Of a DNA stretch of 64,000 bases, positions 1 to 8,037 are shown one piece after another. The stretch spans positions 2,418,001-2,482,000 of the forward strand of contig NW_024468912.1 in NCBI RefSeq assembly GCF_011745365.1. The letters are read 5' to 3'. The position numbers were made by a program, and so were the translations under genes. Under the pieces are notes generated by a model, which was not told where the DNA came from, did not search any database, and saw nothing but the letters and a program-made list of their open reading frames with translations. This stretch comes from Cryphonectria parasitica EP155 (taxonomy: Eukaryota; Ascomycota; Sordariomycetes; Diaporthales; Cryphonectriaceae). The stretch's first letter is position 1; every line of letters starts with the position of its first letter.

Positions 1-842
1 CTTATATTAGCTGGAAATCTCTAAATCTAGCTTTCTCTCTTCTTAAACTTCTCTACCTATTGCTCGTACAGACAATTATCGATGCAGATTGCTTGATTAA
101 AGAATATTGCAAAGTTCTCTAGCTAATCTTATTTGGAAATTTCGTTCTTAATATTATTCTTAAATCCCTTATAATAATATTCCATAAGATTCTTATCTTC
201 CTACAGGAATTATGCTAAGAGTTGCTTAAATCTAACTGTATAAGCAGAAGCTAACTTAGTCTGCTTGAGATTCATAAGCTGCTAAGCTGTAATACATTCT
301 TTGTTGAAATTACTAAAGGTTTTCTTGAAAGCTTTCTTAAAGCCTTCAAAAGAATCAAATATATTCTTAGTACTCTGAATATACATATTGGAATTGTTCT
401 AATATTCCAAGTAATTGCATAGAGAAAGCTTGTACTAAATGAGAGCATTCTTTTCAAAGCGAATTCCTGCAAGAATAATCTTTTCAGATTCTGTAATAAA
501 CTGAATTGCATGATACAAAAAGTATGCTCTATAGTAAATAAGAAATTCATATAATATCTTTTGATTATTGTTATACATAGCAAGCTTATTCATCTTATAT
601 GCCTTCTCAGCATTACTAGTGATTGCAGAGATGAACTGCGCCTGCTAAGCTTGTTAAGCTAGCTGGGCCTGCTGGTTAGCGATAGTGGCGCTCTGAGCCT
701 GCTATTGTTCGCGCAGATTCTAAATACGCTGAGTAAGCTGATACACCTGATTAATCAGTTCTTTCTAAGTAGAGGCGCGCAAGAACAAAGAGATTCCTGG
801 AGAAGCTATCGTATTCCATATTGCTCAAAGAGATAACACTGA
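1..842 (-). pseudogene. A1 gag, partial and RIP-mutated
   Basis: Capsid (Gag) gene of a family A Ty3/gypsy element, read leftwards from its 5' LTR and running off the left edge. In the Gag frame I see a Q-rich N-terminal coiled-coil stretch (about 640-780) and then a retrotransposon-gag (PF03732-like) segment with the pattern FDSFEGFKKAFKKTF about 150 residues in. A downstream stretch resembles the LKQTKLASAYTVRFKQL part of that family. Nearly all in-frame stops are TAA/TAG at positions where glutamine is expected, which points to RIP. The start codon is uncertain. The 103-codon open stretch at 272-583 is in another frame and is not the product. Confidence 0.75.
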
Positions 843-869
843 ATCGTTCTTGAACAAGAGTTATCAAAA

Positions 870-1407
870 TGTAATGAGCACTGCAGCAATCCGAAGATTC
901 CTAAGTATACAAAGGGGTTTATGCTAACAAGAGCGGTATCAAAGTATCAAGTTCTTGAATACGGAACCGTACAAGTCTTAATAAGCGATGCAAGTATTCA
1001 CTGCCTTTGGGGCTACTCAGTATATGAAACTGAATACTTAGATTAACAACTGAAGAGCTATGTGCTGAATCTATCTAATGGTAATGAACGTGTTCTTATA
1101 TATCCAGCTCTTCAGTATAGCTTGTTAGGATTGCTGGCGAGTCTAGCGATCCAAGGTGTAAAGCTCGTTGGGATCGCTGGCGAGTCTAGCGATCCAAGGT
1201 GTGAAGCTCGTTGGGATCGCTGGCGAGTCTAGCGATCCAAGGTGTGAAGCTCGTTGGGATCGCTAGCGAGCCCAACGATCCTCCCTCCTTTACAACCCTA
1301 ACCCTGGGTTATGTAATCAATGCTTTGTCAGGACGTTGAGTCCTTGACACCTGGTCCCTGTTACTCGTGACCTGTTTTGTGACCTGCATGTTGGATGGGT
1401 CATAACA
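870..1407 (-). repeat. 5' LTR of A1 (family A, repeat-expanded)
   Basis: On the minus strand it starts TGTTATGACCC and ends TCATTACA, with the gag leader directly after it. A TATA-like ATATATAAG lies near 1095-1105 (minus). At 538 bp it is longer than the other family A LTRs (448-492 bp) because of a three-unit tandem repeat. It is less AT-biased than most copies, so it is probably younger. The right flank, ATACT at 1408-1412, would be one copy of its target duplication; the other lies outside the window. The insertion interrupts the RT of element B. Confidence 0.85.
1133..1261. repeat. 3 x 43-bp tandem repeat in LTR U3
   Basis: Three consecutive 43-bp units start at 1133, 1176 and 1219. Each begins GCTGGCGAGTCTAGCGATCC and ends CTCGTTGGGATC, and each contains short inverted GATCGC/GCGATC arms. 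The block lies upstream of the TATA-like box on the LTR's sense (minus) strand, where enhancer-like repeats of LTR promoters often sit. Other family A LTRs carry one or two degenerate units of this block or a different block in the same place. Confidence 0.85.
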
Positions 1408-1412
1408 ATACT

Positions 1413-3007
1413 TAAAAATAGCAAACTCAAGCTATATATTAATTATAAGCAATTCAATAATATTATAATCAAGAACTGATATTTATTGCTATTTATCAAG
1501 AAATTGCAAAATAGATTATAAGAAGTATAATAGTTTATAGCTTTAGATCTGAAAAAAGCTTACAATCTAATCAGAATAAAGAAAGAAAAAGAATAAAAAA
1601 CTGCTTTCAGAATATATTACGAATACTACAAATATTTGATTATATTCTTCAGTTTAATAAATATTCCAGCTTTATTTCAAGAAATAATTAATTATATTCT
1701 ATGCAAATATCTAGATTAATTCATTATTATATATTTCAATAATATTCTTATTTACTCTTGAATATTAGAAAAATACAAGGAATATATAGAAATAGTATTG
1801 CAAATGCTTTAAGATGCGAAACTTCTTATAAAATCTGCAAAGAGTTATTTTTATATACAAAAAGTTAATTATCTCAGATTTATAATCAAACTAGAATATA
1901 TTAAGCTATAGAAAAATAAGATAAAAGCTATTAGAAATTAACTAATTCTTAGAAATATTAGAAATATTAGATTTTTTCTTAAATATATTAACTTCTATAA
2001 GCAATTCATTAAAAACTATAGCTAAATCATATATTCTCTTATAAATCTTATTAAAAAGAAGCAGCTTTTTAAATAAATCTCTAAGATGCAAGAAGCTTTT
2101 AATAAAATCATTAAGTATATTATTTCAGAGCTAATTCTGTATAAAGCAGATTCTTATAAACCTTTCAAGATCAAAACTAATATATTAGAATATATACTTG
2201 AAGAATAACTTAATTAGTAAGATAATCAAAAGTATTTAAGAATTATAAGCAATTTTTCAAAAAAGTTAAATAGCTTAGAAATTAATTATAGAATTCTAAA
2301 TTAGAAGCTTATAATAATAATAAAAGCTTTTAAGAAATAGTAATACTATTTTATTAGTATATAGTATTTAATTATAATTTATTTAAATTATAAGAATCTA
2401 ATTATATTTATAATAATTAAAATCTTAAATAAATAATAAGTTAGATAAGCAGAATTCCTCTTATAATTTGATTTCAGAATTATATACTGTAAAAGCTTAG
2501 AAAATAAATAAGCAGATATTTTTAGCAGAAGATTAGATTATCGAGATATAGATTTCTTGGATATATAAAGCATTTTTGCTTAAGATGAATTAGGAAATCT
2601 TATTAATATATATAGAGAACTGAATGCTATCTTCAGAATTGAATTCTTAGAAAAGAATTCAGAATTAATAATTTCAGATGAATAAAATAATTATATTAAG
2701 AATATATATAGTATACTAGCATATGAATATTAGAGAGTTAAAGCAATTTATAAATGTATTAGAAGATATTAGAATCTATTAAGTTTCAGAAAAAGAATTA
2801 AGAATATTCTATAATAATGCAATAGCTATAAGAAGAATAAAATAAAAAGATATAAGCTTTACAAACTATTATATTTCTTATTAATATTTATAATTATTTA
2901 GCAATTTATTAGTTTAGATTTCATTATTAAGCTATCTCTCTTATAAAAACTCTTAATTAAAGTATAATATAATAGCATTCTAGTAATAATTTGCAAACTA
3001 AGCAAAT
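1413..3007 (+). pseudogene. Element B pol, RT-RNase H-integrase segment
   Basis: Plus-strand pol of a family A element, entered in the RT because A1 is inserted upstream. RT motifs are recognisable: ALDLKKAYNLI near 1535 and the active-site region YFNNILIYS near 1725-1755, where YLDD or YMDD is normal, so both catalytic Asp have become Asn. RNase H ends near 2525 with ADIFSRR. The integrase begins near 2730. Stops are frequent and mostly TAA/TAG. The reading is broken at 3008-3011 (ATGC) by element D and resumes at 26847. Compare the uninterrupted sequence of element G at 53870-55470. Confidence 0.8.
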
Positions 3008-3011
3008 ATGC

Positions 3012-3213
3012 TGAACCAGAACTAGGGCGCTGTTGCCCTCGAAAGAAAAAGGGACAAACAGCTGCTGAAGCAATGAGCAAGAGCTCATGCAACCCAAGCG
3101 TGCCTGTACAGATAAGAACAGCAAACTAAGGCTATACGGGCGCAAGAACAGAGTGAAAAACCTGTCTTAGATCTGTCCAAAGGGTTCAAAATTGAAAGGA
3201 AGAGAAAGGATGC
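3012..3213 (-). repeat. Element D 3' LTR, outer half
   Basis: It starts TGAACCAGAACTAGGGCGC, like the ends of C, and breaks off at AGGATGC where C is inserted. The other half resumes at 7179 with a poly-T tract followed by CTATAGCTAAAG. ATGC is duplicated at 3210-3213 and 7175-7178. Confidence 0.85.
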
Positions 3214-3534
3214 TGAACCAGAACTAGGGCGCCGTCGCCCTCGAAAGAAAAAGGGACAAACAGCTGCCGAAGCAATGGGCAAGGGCTCATGCAACCCAAG
3301 CGTGCCTGTACAGATGAGGACAGCAAACTAAGGCCACACGGGCACAAGAACAGGGTGAAAAACCTGTCTTAGACCTGTCCAAGGGGTTCAAAAATTGAAA
3401 AGAAGAGAAAAGGATGCTTCATTGTTGCTTATAGCTAAAGAATTTGAAAAGTGGGTGGTATCCTTTATATGTATGAGGACCCTTGACCCACTGTACTCCA
3501 TGTCCCACGGACTACCACCCTGGCCACCACAACA
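3214..3534 (-). repeat. Element C 3' LTR
   Basis: 321 bp; on the minus strand TGTTGTGG to CTGGTTCA. A TATA-like CATATAAAGG is at about 3462-3475 (minus). It appears identical to the LTR at 6854-7174. Confidence 0.9.
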
Positions 3535-3546
3535 GTCCTCCCCCAG
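3535..3546 (-). promoter_or_regulatory. Element C polypurine tract
   Basis: On the minus strand CTGGGGGAGGAC lies directly before the TGTTGTGG start of the 3' LTR, the usual place for the plus-strand DNA primer of LTR elements. The call rests on position and purine content. Confidence 0.6.
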
Positions 3547-3784
3547 CAACTTTCTTCCAAAGTTGCGACAAGTCCAATGGTGTGCCAGGTCTGGTCAGAT
3601 AGAAAGGAAAAGAAAGAACTAAAGAATCCATCGCAAGCTGTCGAAGGAAGCACTGCAACCCAAACCATTTCGCAATCCGACCTCTGCACCCAGTTTGATT
3701 GTCTGAGTCCTCACTCAAGTCAACGCAGTATTACCAATATCCGCCCATGATCTGTTTGCAGCGCGGGCGCAATCTGGATACATC

Positions 3785-4275
3785 CTAATGTCGACCTTCC
3801 CTTCGTCCCTGTCTGTTCTCGAACTCCGCCCGGGCAGCAGCAGTAGCAGTGGCCCTCTCTCTATTCTGAACCACCGTCCGTTCAATCCTTTCACAGTCTG
3901 CTCTCCACACATCCATCCTGATAGCATGCTCGAATCCTGTCCAATTCTCAAGACCTACTGAGGGTCTGACAGGAGCAAGACTATGGAGCTCACTCCACAA
4001 AGGCACATGAGGTTGCCGAGGTCTGTCAGGAAGATTAGAACGCATGATATTGCTGCTTCTCAATCTTCGGTGCAATGGAACATCAGTAGTCTGACCAGGC
4101 CTGGCCGTTTGCTGCATTGACAGCTGGATTGTTGCTCCTGGACCGGCTGGCGATCTTCGAGGTGAGCTGGCATAGGGGTCGGAAGGAGTTCTTTTAGGTT
4201 GCGGCGTTCTTCAACGCTTTGCATTTTCATGCCTTGCATTCCAATACATTGCGTTTCTGCAGCTGCGGTCTTCAT
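3785..4275 (-). CDS. Element C ORF3, small protein downstream of pol
   Basis: Two overlapping minus-strand frames, 4275-4060 (71 codons) and 4117-3785 (110 codons, from an ATG), probably one gene with a frameshift near 4100. The second contains RRLRSSNIM, a Trp-containing middle section and an Arg/Ala-rich C-terminal helix with RADCERIER and ATATAAARAEF. No signal peptide or membrane segment is visible. The same reading is recognisable in D (7600-7957 and about 11084-11160), where insert X splits it, so ORF3 is a shared family D gene. I do not recognise the family. It is neither a chromodomain nor an envelope-like protein as far as I can see. Confidence 0.5.
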
Positions 4276-4472
4276 AGTGAAATGGTCTCAGAGCTGGTCA
4301 ACATGCTCTGTACCGGGTGCTTTTAAAATTTGGGTGATTTTATAGTATTCTGTAGTGGGTGGTAGCAGACGACACTTCGTCCCTCCTCCCCCAGCAAAAC
4401 ACACGAGATAACATAGGAAAGACAAAAGGAAAACGTGTTTTGCGAACCAAAGGAAATATGGATAGAAAGAAA

Positions 4473-4793
4473 TCAGCCTCCCCCACGAGCCAAGAAGGCA
4501 GACTTGGTCGGAATTGTTATAAACATCCCGCTTCTATCCGCTTTCTCCTGTTCTCGCTTCTCTTTCTCCCTTGCCCGTGTAAGACGTCCGTCGTCTCCAC
4601 CATTATTTTCTTCCCTGACATTATCATCGGTCTCGGTTGTCAGATCTATGTCTCCTGGGTTTGGACTTGGTTGACCAGGTATAGGATCATGGCCAATGAT
4701 ATCTGGGACCCAGAATGTAGTGTCGTCGCTCATGTCCATCTCCCGAACCTCGAGGGTGTTGTTGTCTGGTTCACCCCGCCAAGGAGCTCGCAT
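4473..4793 (-). CDS. Element C Pol C-terminal remnant
   Basis: 106-codon frame that keeps the C-terminal tail of family D Pol after the internal deletion. It has an acidic stretch (PGDIDLTTETDDNVREE) followed by a Lys/Arg/Glu-rich helix (REKEKREQEKADR) and ends FLARGGG. The matching, RIP-damaged sequence in D is at about 11390-11690. Comparison with D places the deletion junction near 4775-4800. The initial ATG is probably internal to the former fusion with the gag tail rather than a true start. Whether it is translated is unknown. Confidence 0.5.
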   Translation of the reverse strand: MRAPWRGEPDNNTLEVREMDMSDDTTFWVPDIIGHDPIPGQPSPNPGDIDLTTETDDNVREENNGGDDGRLTRAREKEKREQEKADRSGMFITIPTKSAFLARGGG

Positions 4794-5292
4794 AAGCAGT
4801 GCTCATCTGCAAAGAGTTTGTGCTCCCTTGAAGGGGATTCCTTGCAGAGATGGTTTGGGGGCGCCTGATCAGCTGTGAGATCTCCCGCAGAGCCTTGGTC
4901 TGATCGTATGAGACATCCCGGGTTTGTCTGAGAGTCTCAGATTGCAGTCTCAAAGAGTGAGCCATTGCAATCTGATCGATGCGAAGTTGCTCCATCAGAG
5001 ATGCCAAGTGGTTCAACCCCTGCTCGGGCTTCTGGACAGATTCGGGCTTCAGGATCTGTTTAGTTGCTTCAGGCTGGCCTTGCCATTCGCCGGTTGAGTG
5101 CTGAGGAGGTTGGTAGTGCAATGGTCCCCCCAGTTTGCCCAACCTGAGCTGGCGGGTGATTGGGGAAACCATGAGTCGGCTGAGAAACAAGCACAGGTCG
5201 CGCCTGGTCAGGAATCGGTTGAGGTGGTGGCACCAAAGGAGCTTGGAATTGCGCCTGCTGATGGAGTTGAGGATTTGCAGCGCCAGATGCAA
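4771..5292 (-). CDS. Element C Gag C-terminal region, frameshifted
   Basis: Downstream part of the capsid gene, in a different frame from the main gag ORF. In this frame the best protein-like part is at about 5060-4840: a helical, Q/E/R-rich stretch containing LASLMEQLRIDQIAMAHSLR and then TLRQTRDVSYDQTKALREI, probably a coiled coil. Between 5293 and about 5090 the better reading is in the main gag frame: after one TAG a Pro/Gln-rich linker stays open for about 70 codons. C therefore has one stop and at least one frameshift at the end of gag. D has about 60 extra bases at the same point. Confidence 0.45.
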   Translation of the reverse strand: MHLALQILNSISRRNSKLLWCHHLNRFLTRRDLCLFLSRLMVSPITRQLRLGKLGGPLHYQPPQHSTGEWQGQPEATKQILKPESVQKPEQGLNHLASLMEQLRIDQIAMAHSLRLQSETLRQTRDVSYDQTKALREISQLIRRPQTISARNPLQGSTNSLQMSTAYASSLAG

Positions 5293-5293
5293 G

Positions 5294-6676
5294 CTAGTCT
5301 TGAGTCTCCTCCTTCTCAGCGGTAATACCGTGGTCAGCTCGAAGACGCTTGATCCAAGTCGAGAGGAGTTTCATCCAAGCCTCAGCAATAGGCTGAGTAT
5401 CCCTGATCTTGAGACGGGTAAGAGCGTTGTTATAGTCAACAACGAATGACCACAAGCTCGCAGCATCAGTAATGAAACGGTTGTTGATGATGTTCAGCCG
5501 CTCCTGCTCAGGTGTGTATGCTTGGAGATGATCCCAGGGCTGATATGCAACCAACAGTCGGTCCTTCTGTTCGCCCCATGTCTTGGCACTCGTGGTATAT
5601 CTCTCTACTTTCCCAGCAACGACTGCATCTGAACAGAAGCCTTTCATGAAGTTGAGCGCCTGAGTGTCGTCAATGCCTTTGATTTGACGCCACCAGTCGA
5701 AACGCTTCAGCCATGATGAGACTTCCATCCGAGAAAACAGTGTCAAGCTGCCACCAGCGAGTTCGCTATGGGAAGGGAACCGGAAGTTAGATCCATACTG
5801 TCCACTCGCAGAGGAACCAAACGAGCTCGGGGTTGGGTCAGGAGACTTGTCAGATGAAGAAGCTATCCTTTTTCCTGGTTGTCGCTTCCCTCGATGTTTC
5901 TTTGGCTTTCTGGTTCGAGATCCTTGAGTTGAGGGCGCCACAGCCGGAATGCCTTCCGTATCCTGCGGAAGACAATACTGTGGAGGTCGAGGGGGTTCAG
6001 GTGCTTGAGGGAGGTTCAGTCTGTGAGTGGAGCGTGCATGAGGTCTGTCTTGTGATGAACAACAAGGGATTGAGTTGGCTGTTCTGTGCTGCACTGGGAT
6101 TTCCTTTATCAATAGTCCTGCCAACCAATGGAGGCATTTCTGACCAGGTGTAAGGCGTCGATTAAAGTTCGACATCGGATGATGTCGTCGTAATCCTCGA
6201 CCTCTATTCCTCGTGTGCACTGACGGTTCCTCATCTTCACCTCCCTGTGTCCTTCGCTTTTGGGATAATGCAACCAGCAAGCTTTTGATCCAAAGGATCA
6301 ATGTGGCCAGACGTGTCCAGGTAGAGCGTGCTGATCGGACCATCGCAAGGAGCACAGACCTTGTTAACCATGCCACTTTTCTCCACAGAGTACCATCCAC
6401 CAAAAGCATCCCACTCTGTAATTTAACCATGGACCCACATCCGACATGGTTAAACTTTCCGCCGCAGCCTGTACAGGTCTGAGCTGTATCAGCTTCTGTG
6501 TAGGATCGTTGATTGATGTGGGAAATGTTGGAAAAAGGAATTCGTTTCTTCGTAATATTGGCCCGCGGGCTCAACGCATCGTTCACCAGCCCACGACCAG
6601 AACTCACACCACTCCTCCTCTGTCCACCCATCTCCCCTTTACGAGAGGTCTCAGGCATGACCCAGAGTCCAGACAT
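5294..6676 (-). CDS. Element C Gag-like capsid protein
   Basis: 460 codons, the longest intact frame in the window. The N-terminal third is basic and Cys-containing (CTGCGGKFNHVGC near residue 68). The middle is Pro/Arg/Ser-rich with a KPKKHRGKRQPGKR nuclear-localisation-like patch. The last ~160 residues resemble a Ty3/gypsy capsid domain: MEVSSWLKRFDWW, then ALNFMKGFCSD, then ERLNIINNRFITDAASLW. Start chosen at the first ATG after the leader; 177 bases separate it from the 5' LTR. The same region of D (about 24950-26345) is riddled with stops. Virus-like particle formation is inferred from family membership. The N-terminal third could be out of its ancestral frame, because its composition differs from the C-terminal part. 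Confidence 0.6.
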   Translation of the reverse strand: MSGLWVMPETSRKGEMGGQRRSGVSSGRGLVNDALSPRANITKKRIPFSNISHINQRSYTEADTAQTCTGCGGKFNHVGCGSMVKLQSGMLLVDGTLWRKVAWLTRSVLLAMVRSARSTWTRLATLILWIKSLLVALSQKRRTQGGEDEEPSVHTRNRGRGLRRHHPMSNFNRRLTPGQKCLHWLAGLLIKEIPVQHRTANSIPCCSSQDRPHARSTHRLNLPQAPEPPRPPQYCLPQDTEGIPAVAPSTQGSRTRKPKKHRGKRQPGKRIASSSDKSPDPTPSSFGSSASGQYGSNFRFPSHSELAGGSLTLFSRMEVSSWLKRFDWWRQIKGIDDTQALNFMKGFCSDAVVAGKVERYTTSAKTWGEQKDRLLVAYQPWDHLQAYTPEQERLNIINNRFITDAASLWSFVVDYNNALTRLKIRDTQPIAEAWMKLLSTWIKRLRADHGITAEKEETQD

Positions 6677-6837
6677 GATGCACAGCCTGTCGTGTAAGCG
6701 TGATAGATAAAGGAAAATAAAAGAGCTCAGCAGGGAAAAAGAGTGCGCCCGTCCATAGGGTAAACTTGCTGCTCTTACTGATCCTCACGAACTGTGACGC
6801 AAACAGCCCTGAGCTACCAGCCTGAACAGCTAAGTCC

Positions 6838-6853
6838 ACACTCACCGCACCAT
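6838..6853 (-). promoter_or_regulatory. Element C candidate tRNA primer-binding site
   Basis: Directly inside the 5' LTR the minus strand reads A-TGGTGCGGTGAG. A TGG one base after the LTR is the signature of a site pairing with the CCA end of a tRNA. The tRNA species was not identified. D and E have RIP-altered versions (ATGATACAG, ATAGTGCAA). Confidence 0.55.
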
Positions 6854-7174
6854 TGAACCAGAACTAGGGCGCCGTCGCCCTCGAAAGAAAAAGGGACAAA
6901 CAGCTGCCGAAGCAATGGGCAAGGGCTCATGCAACCCAAGCGTGCCTGTACAGATGAGGACAGCAAACTAAGGCCACACGGGCACAAGAACAGGGTGAAA
7001 AACCTGTCTTAGACCTGTCCAAGGGGTTCAAAAATTGAAAAGAAGAGAAAAGGATGCTTCATTGTTGCTTATAGCTAAAGAATTTGAAAAGTGGGTGGTA
7101 TCCTTTATATGTATGAGGACCCTTGACCCACTGTACTCCATGTCCCACGGACTACCACCCTGGCCACCACAACA
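6854..7174 (-). repeat. Element C 5' LTR
   Basis: 321 bp, no difference seen from the 3214-3534 copy. It carries the presumed promoter of gag, with TATA-like CATATAAAGG on the minus strand at about 7102-7115. Confidence 0.9.
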
Positions 7175-7178
7175 ATGC

Positions 7179-7301
7179 TTTTTTTTTTTTTTTTTCTATA
7201 GCTAAAGAATTTGAAAAGTGAGTAGTATCCTTTATATATATAAGAACTCTTGACCCACTGTACTCCATATCCCACGGATTATCATCCTGGCTACTACAAC
7301 A
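7179..7301 (-). repeat. Element D 3' LTR, inner half
   Basis: Continuation of the D LTR after C: a poly-T run followed by CTATAGCTAAAGAATTTG and ending CTACTACAACA. The poly-T replaces CATTGTTGCTTATAG, which is found in the C and F LTRs. D's 5' LTR and the LTR of E also have the homopolymer form. Confidence 0.8.
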
Positions 7302-7957
7302 GTTCTCCTCCAGCAACTTTCTTCCAAAGTTGCAATAAGTTTAATAATATGCTAGATCTGATCAGAAGGAGATGAAGTAAAGAAATAAAGAATTCATTGC
7401 AAACTGCTAAAGAAAATACTGCAAACCAAACTATCCCTTCAATTCAACTCTTATGCCTTTCCCTATTGCTTAAGCTATTATTCAAATTAATGCAGGAGTA
7501 TTAGTATTCATTTTTAGTTTATTTGTAATACAAGTATGATCTGGCTAGATTCTAATGCTGATTTCTTCTCTGTTCCCGTTTGCTCTTAAACTCTGCTTAA
7601 GCAGCAGCAGCAGCAGCAGTTCTCTTCTAATTCTGCATTCTCATTCAATAAATTCTTTTGCAATCCGCTTTATATATATCCATCTTAATAGCATAATCAA
7701 ACTCTATTCAGTTCGGAGAATCTACTGAGAGCTTAATAGAATTAAAGCTATAAAGCTTATTCTATAGAAGCATATAAGGCTTCTGAGGTTTATTAGGAAA
7801 ACTGGGAGGCATGATATTGCTGCTTCTCAGTCTCTGATGCAATAGAGCTTTAGTAGCATATTTAAATCTAGCTATTTGCTGCATTAATAAGTTGATTATT
7901 GGTTCTGAATTAACAAGCGTTTCTTGAAATGAAGAGGAGTAAGAATCAGTAAGAGTT
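7302..7957 (-). pseudogene. Element D 3' UTR and ORF3 (downstream part)
   Basis: Colinear with C 3535-4165. It keeps the ORF3 reading RLRSSNIM near 7810 and the Ala-rich run encoded by a CAG-type repeat near 7600-7620 (minus AAAAAA). It is interrupted at 7957 by insert X; the N-terminal part of ORF3 resumes at about 11084. Function unknown. Confidence 0.55.
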
Positions 7958-8037
7958 CCGGATGGAAATTAACTTAACTCTGAGCTGATACTACATTCTC
8001 TTAATGAATACAAGATTGAGCTAGCTAGAGCTATACT

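Larger units (their letters stand above)
3214..7174 (-). mobile_element. Element C, young non-autonomous family D derivative
   Basis: A 3961-bp LTR element inserted into the 3' LTR of D, with TSD ATGC (3210-3213 and 7175-7178). Its two 321-bp LTRs look identical base for base. Base composition is balanced, unlike all surrounding DNA, and long reading frames survive, so it has escaped most RIP. Colinear comparison with D shows two differences. C lacks everything between the gag tail (D about 24400) and the Pol tail (D about 11650), that is protease, RT, RNase H and most of the integrase. It also lacks insert X. It keeps LTRs, a candidate primer-binding site, a polypurine tract and a capsid gene, so it could be mobilised in trans by a complete family D element. 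Confidence 0.85.

Noticed and set aside
1133..1261. Regular repeats considered as a CRISPR array
   Set aside because: Units are directly adjacent with no spacers, inside an LTR, in a fungal retrotransposon context.
3465..3951. Overlapping short minus-strand frames at the C 3' LTR (68-78 codons)
   Set aside because: They run across LTR, polypurine tract and UTR; no protein similarity seen.
4359..4868. 169-codon plus-strand frame in element C
   Set aside because: Antisense to the Gag-tail and Pol-tail frames that are conserved with D. No domain recognised and no counterpart open in D.
5833..6710. Several 65-106 codon plus-strand frames opposite C gag
   Set aside because: Shadows of the 460-codon Gag-like frame, which is supported by colinearity with D, E and F.
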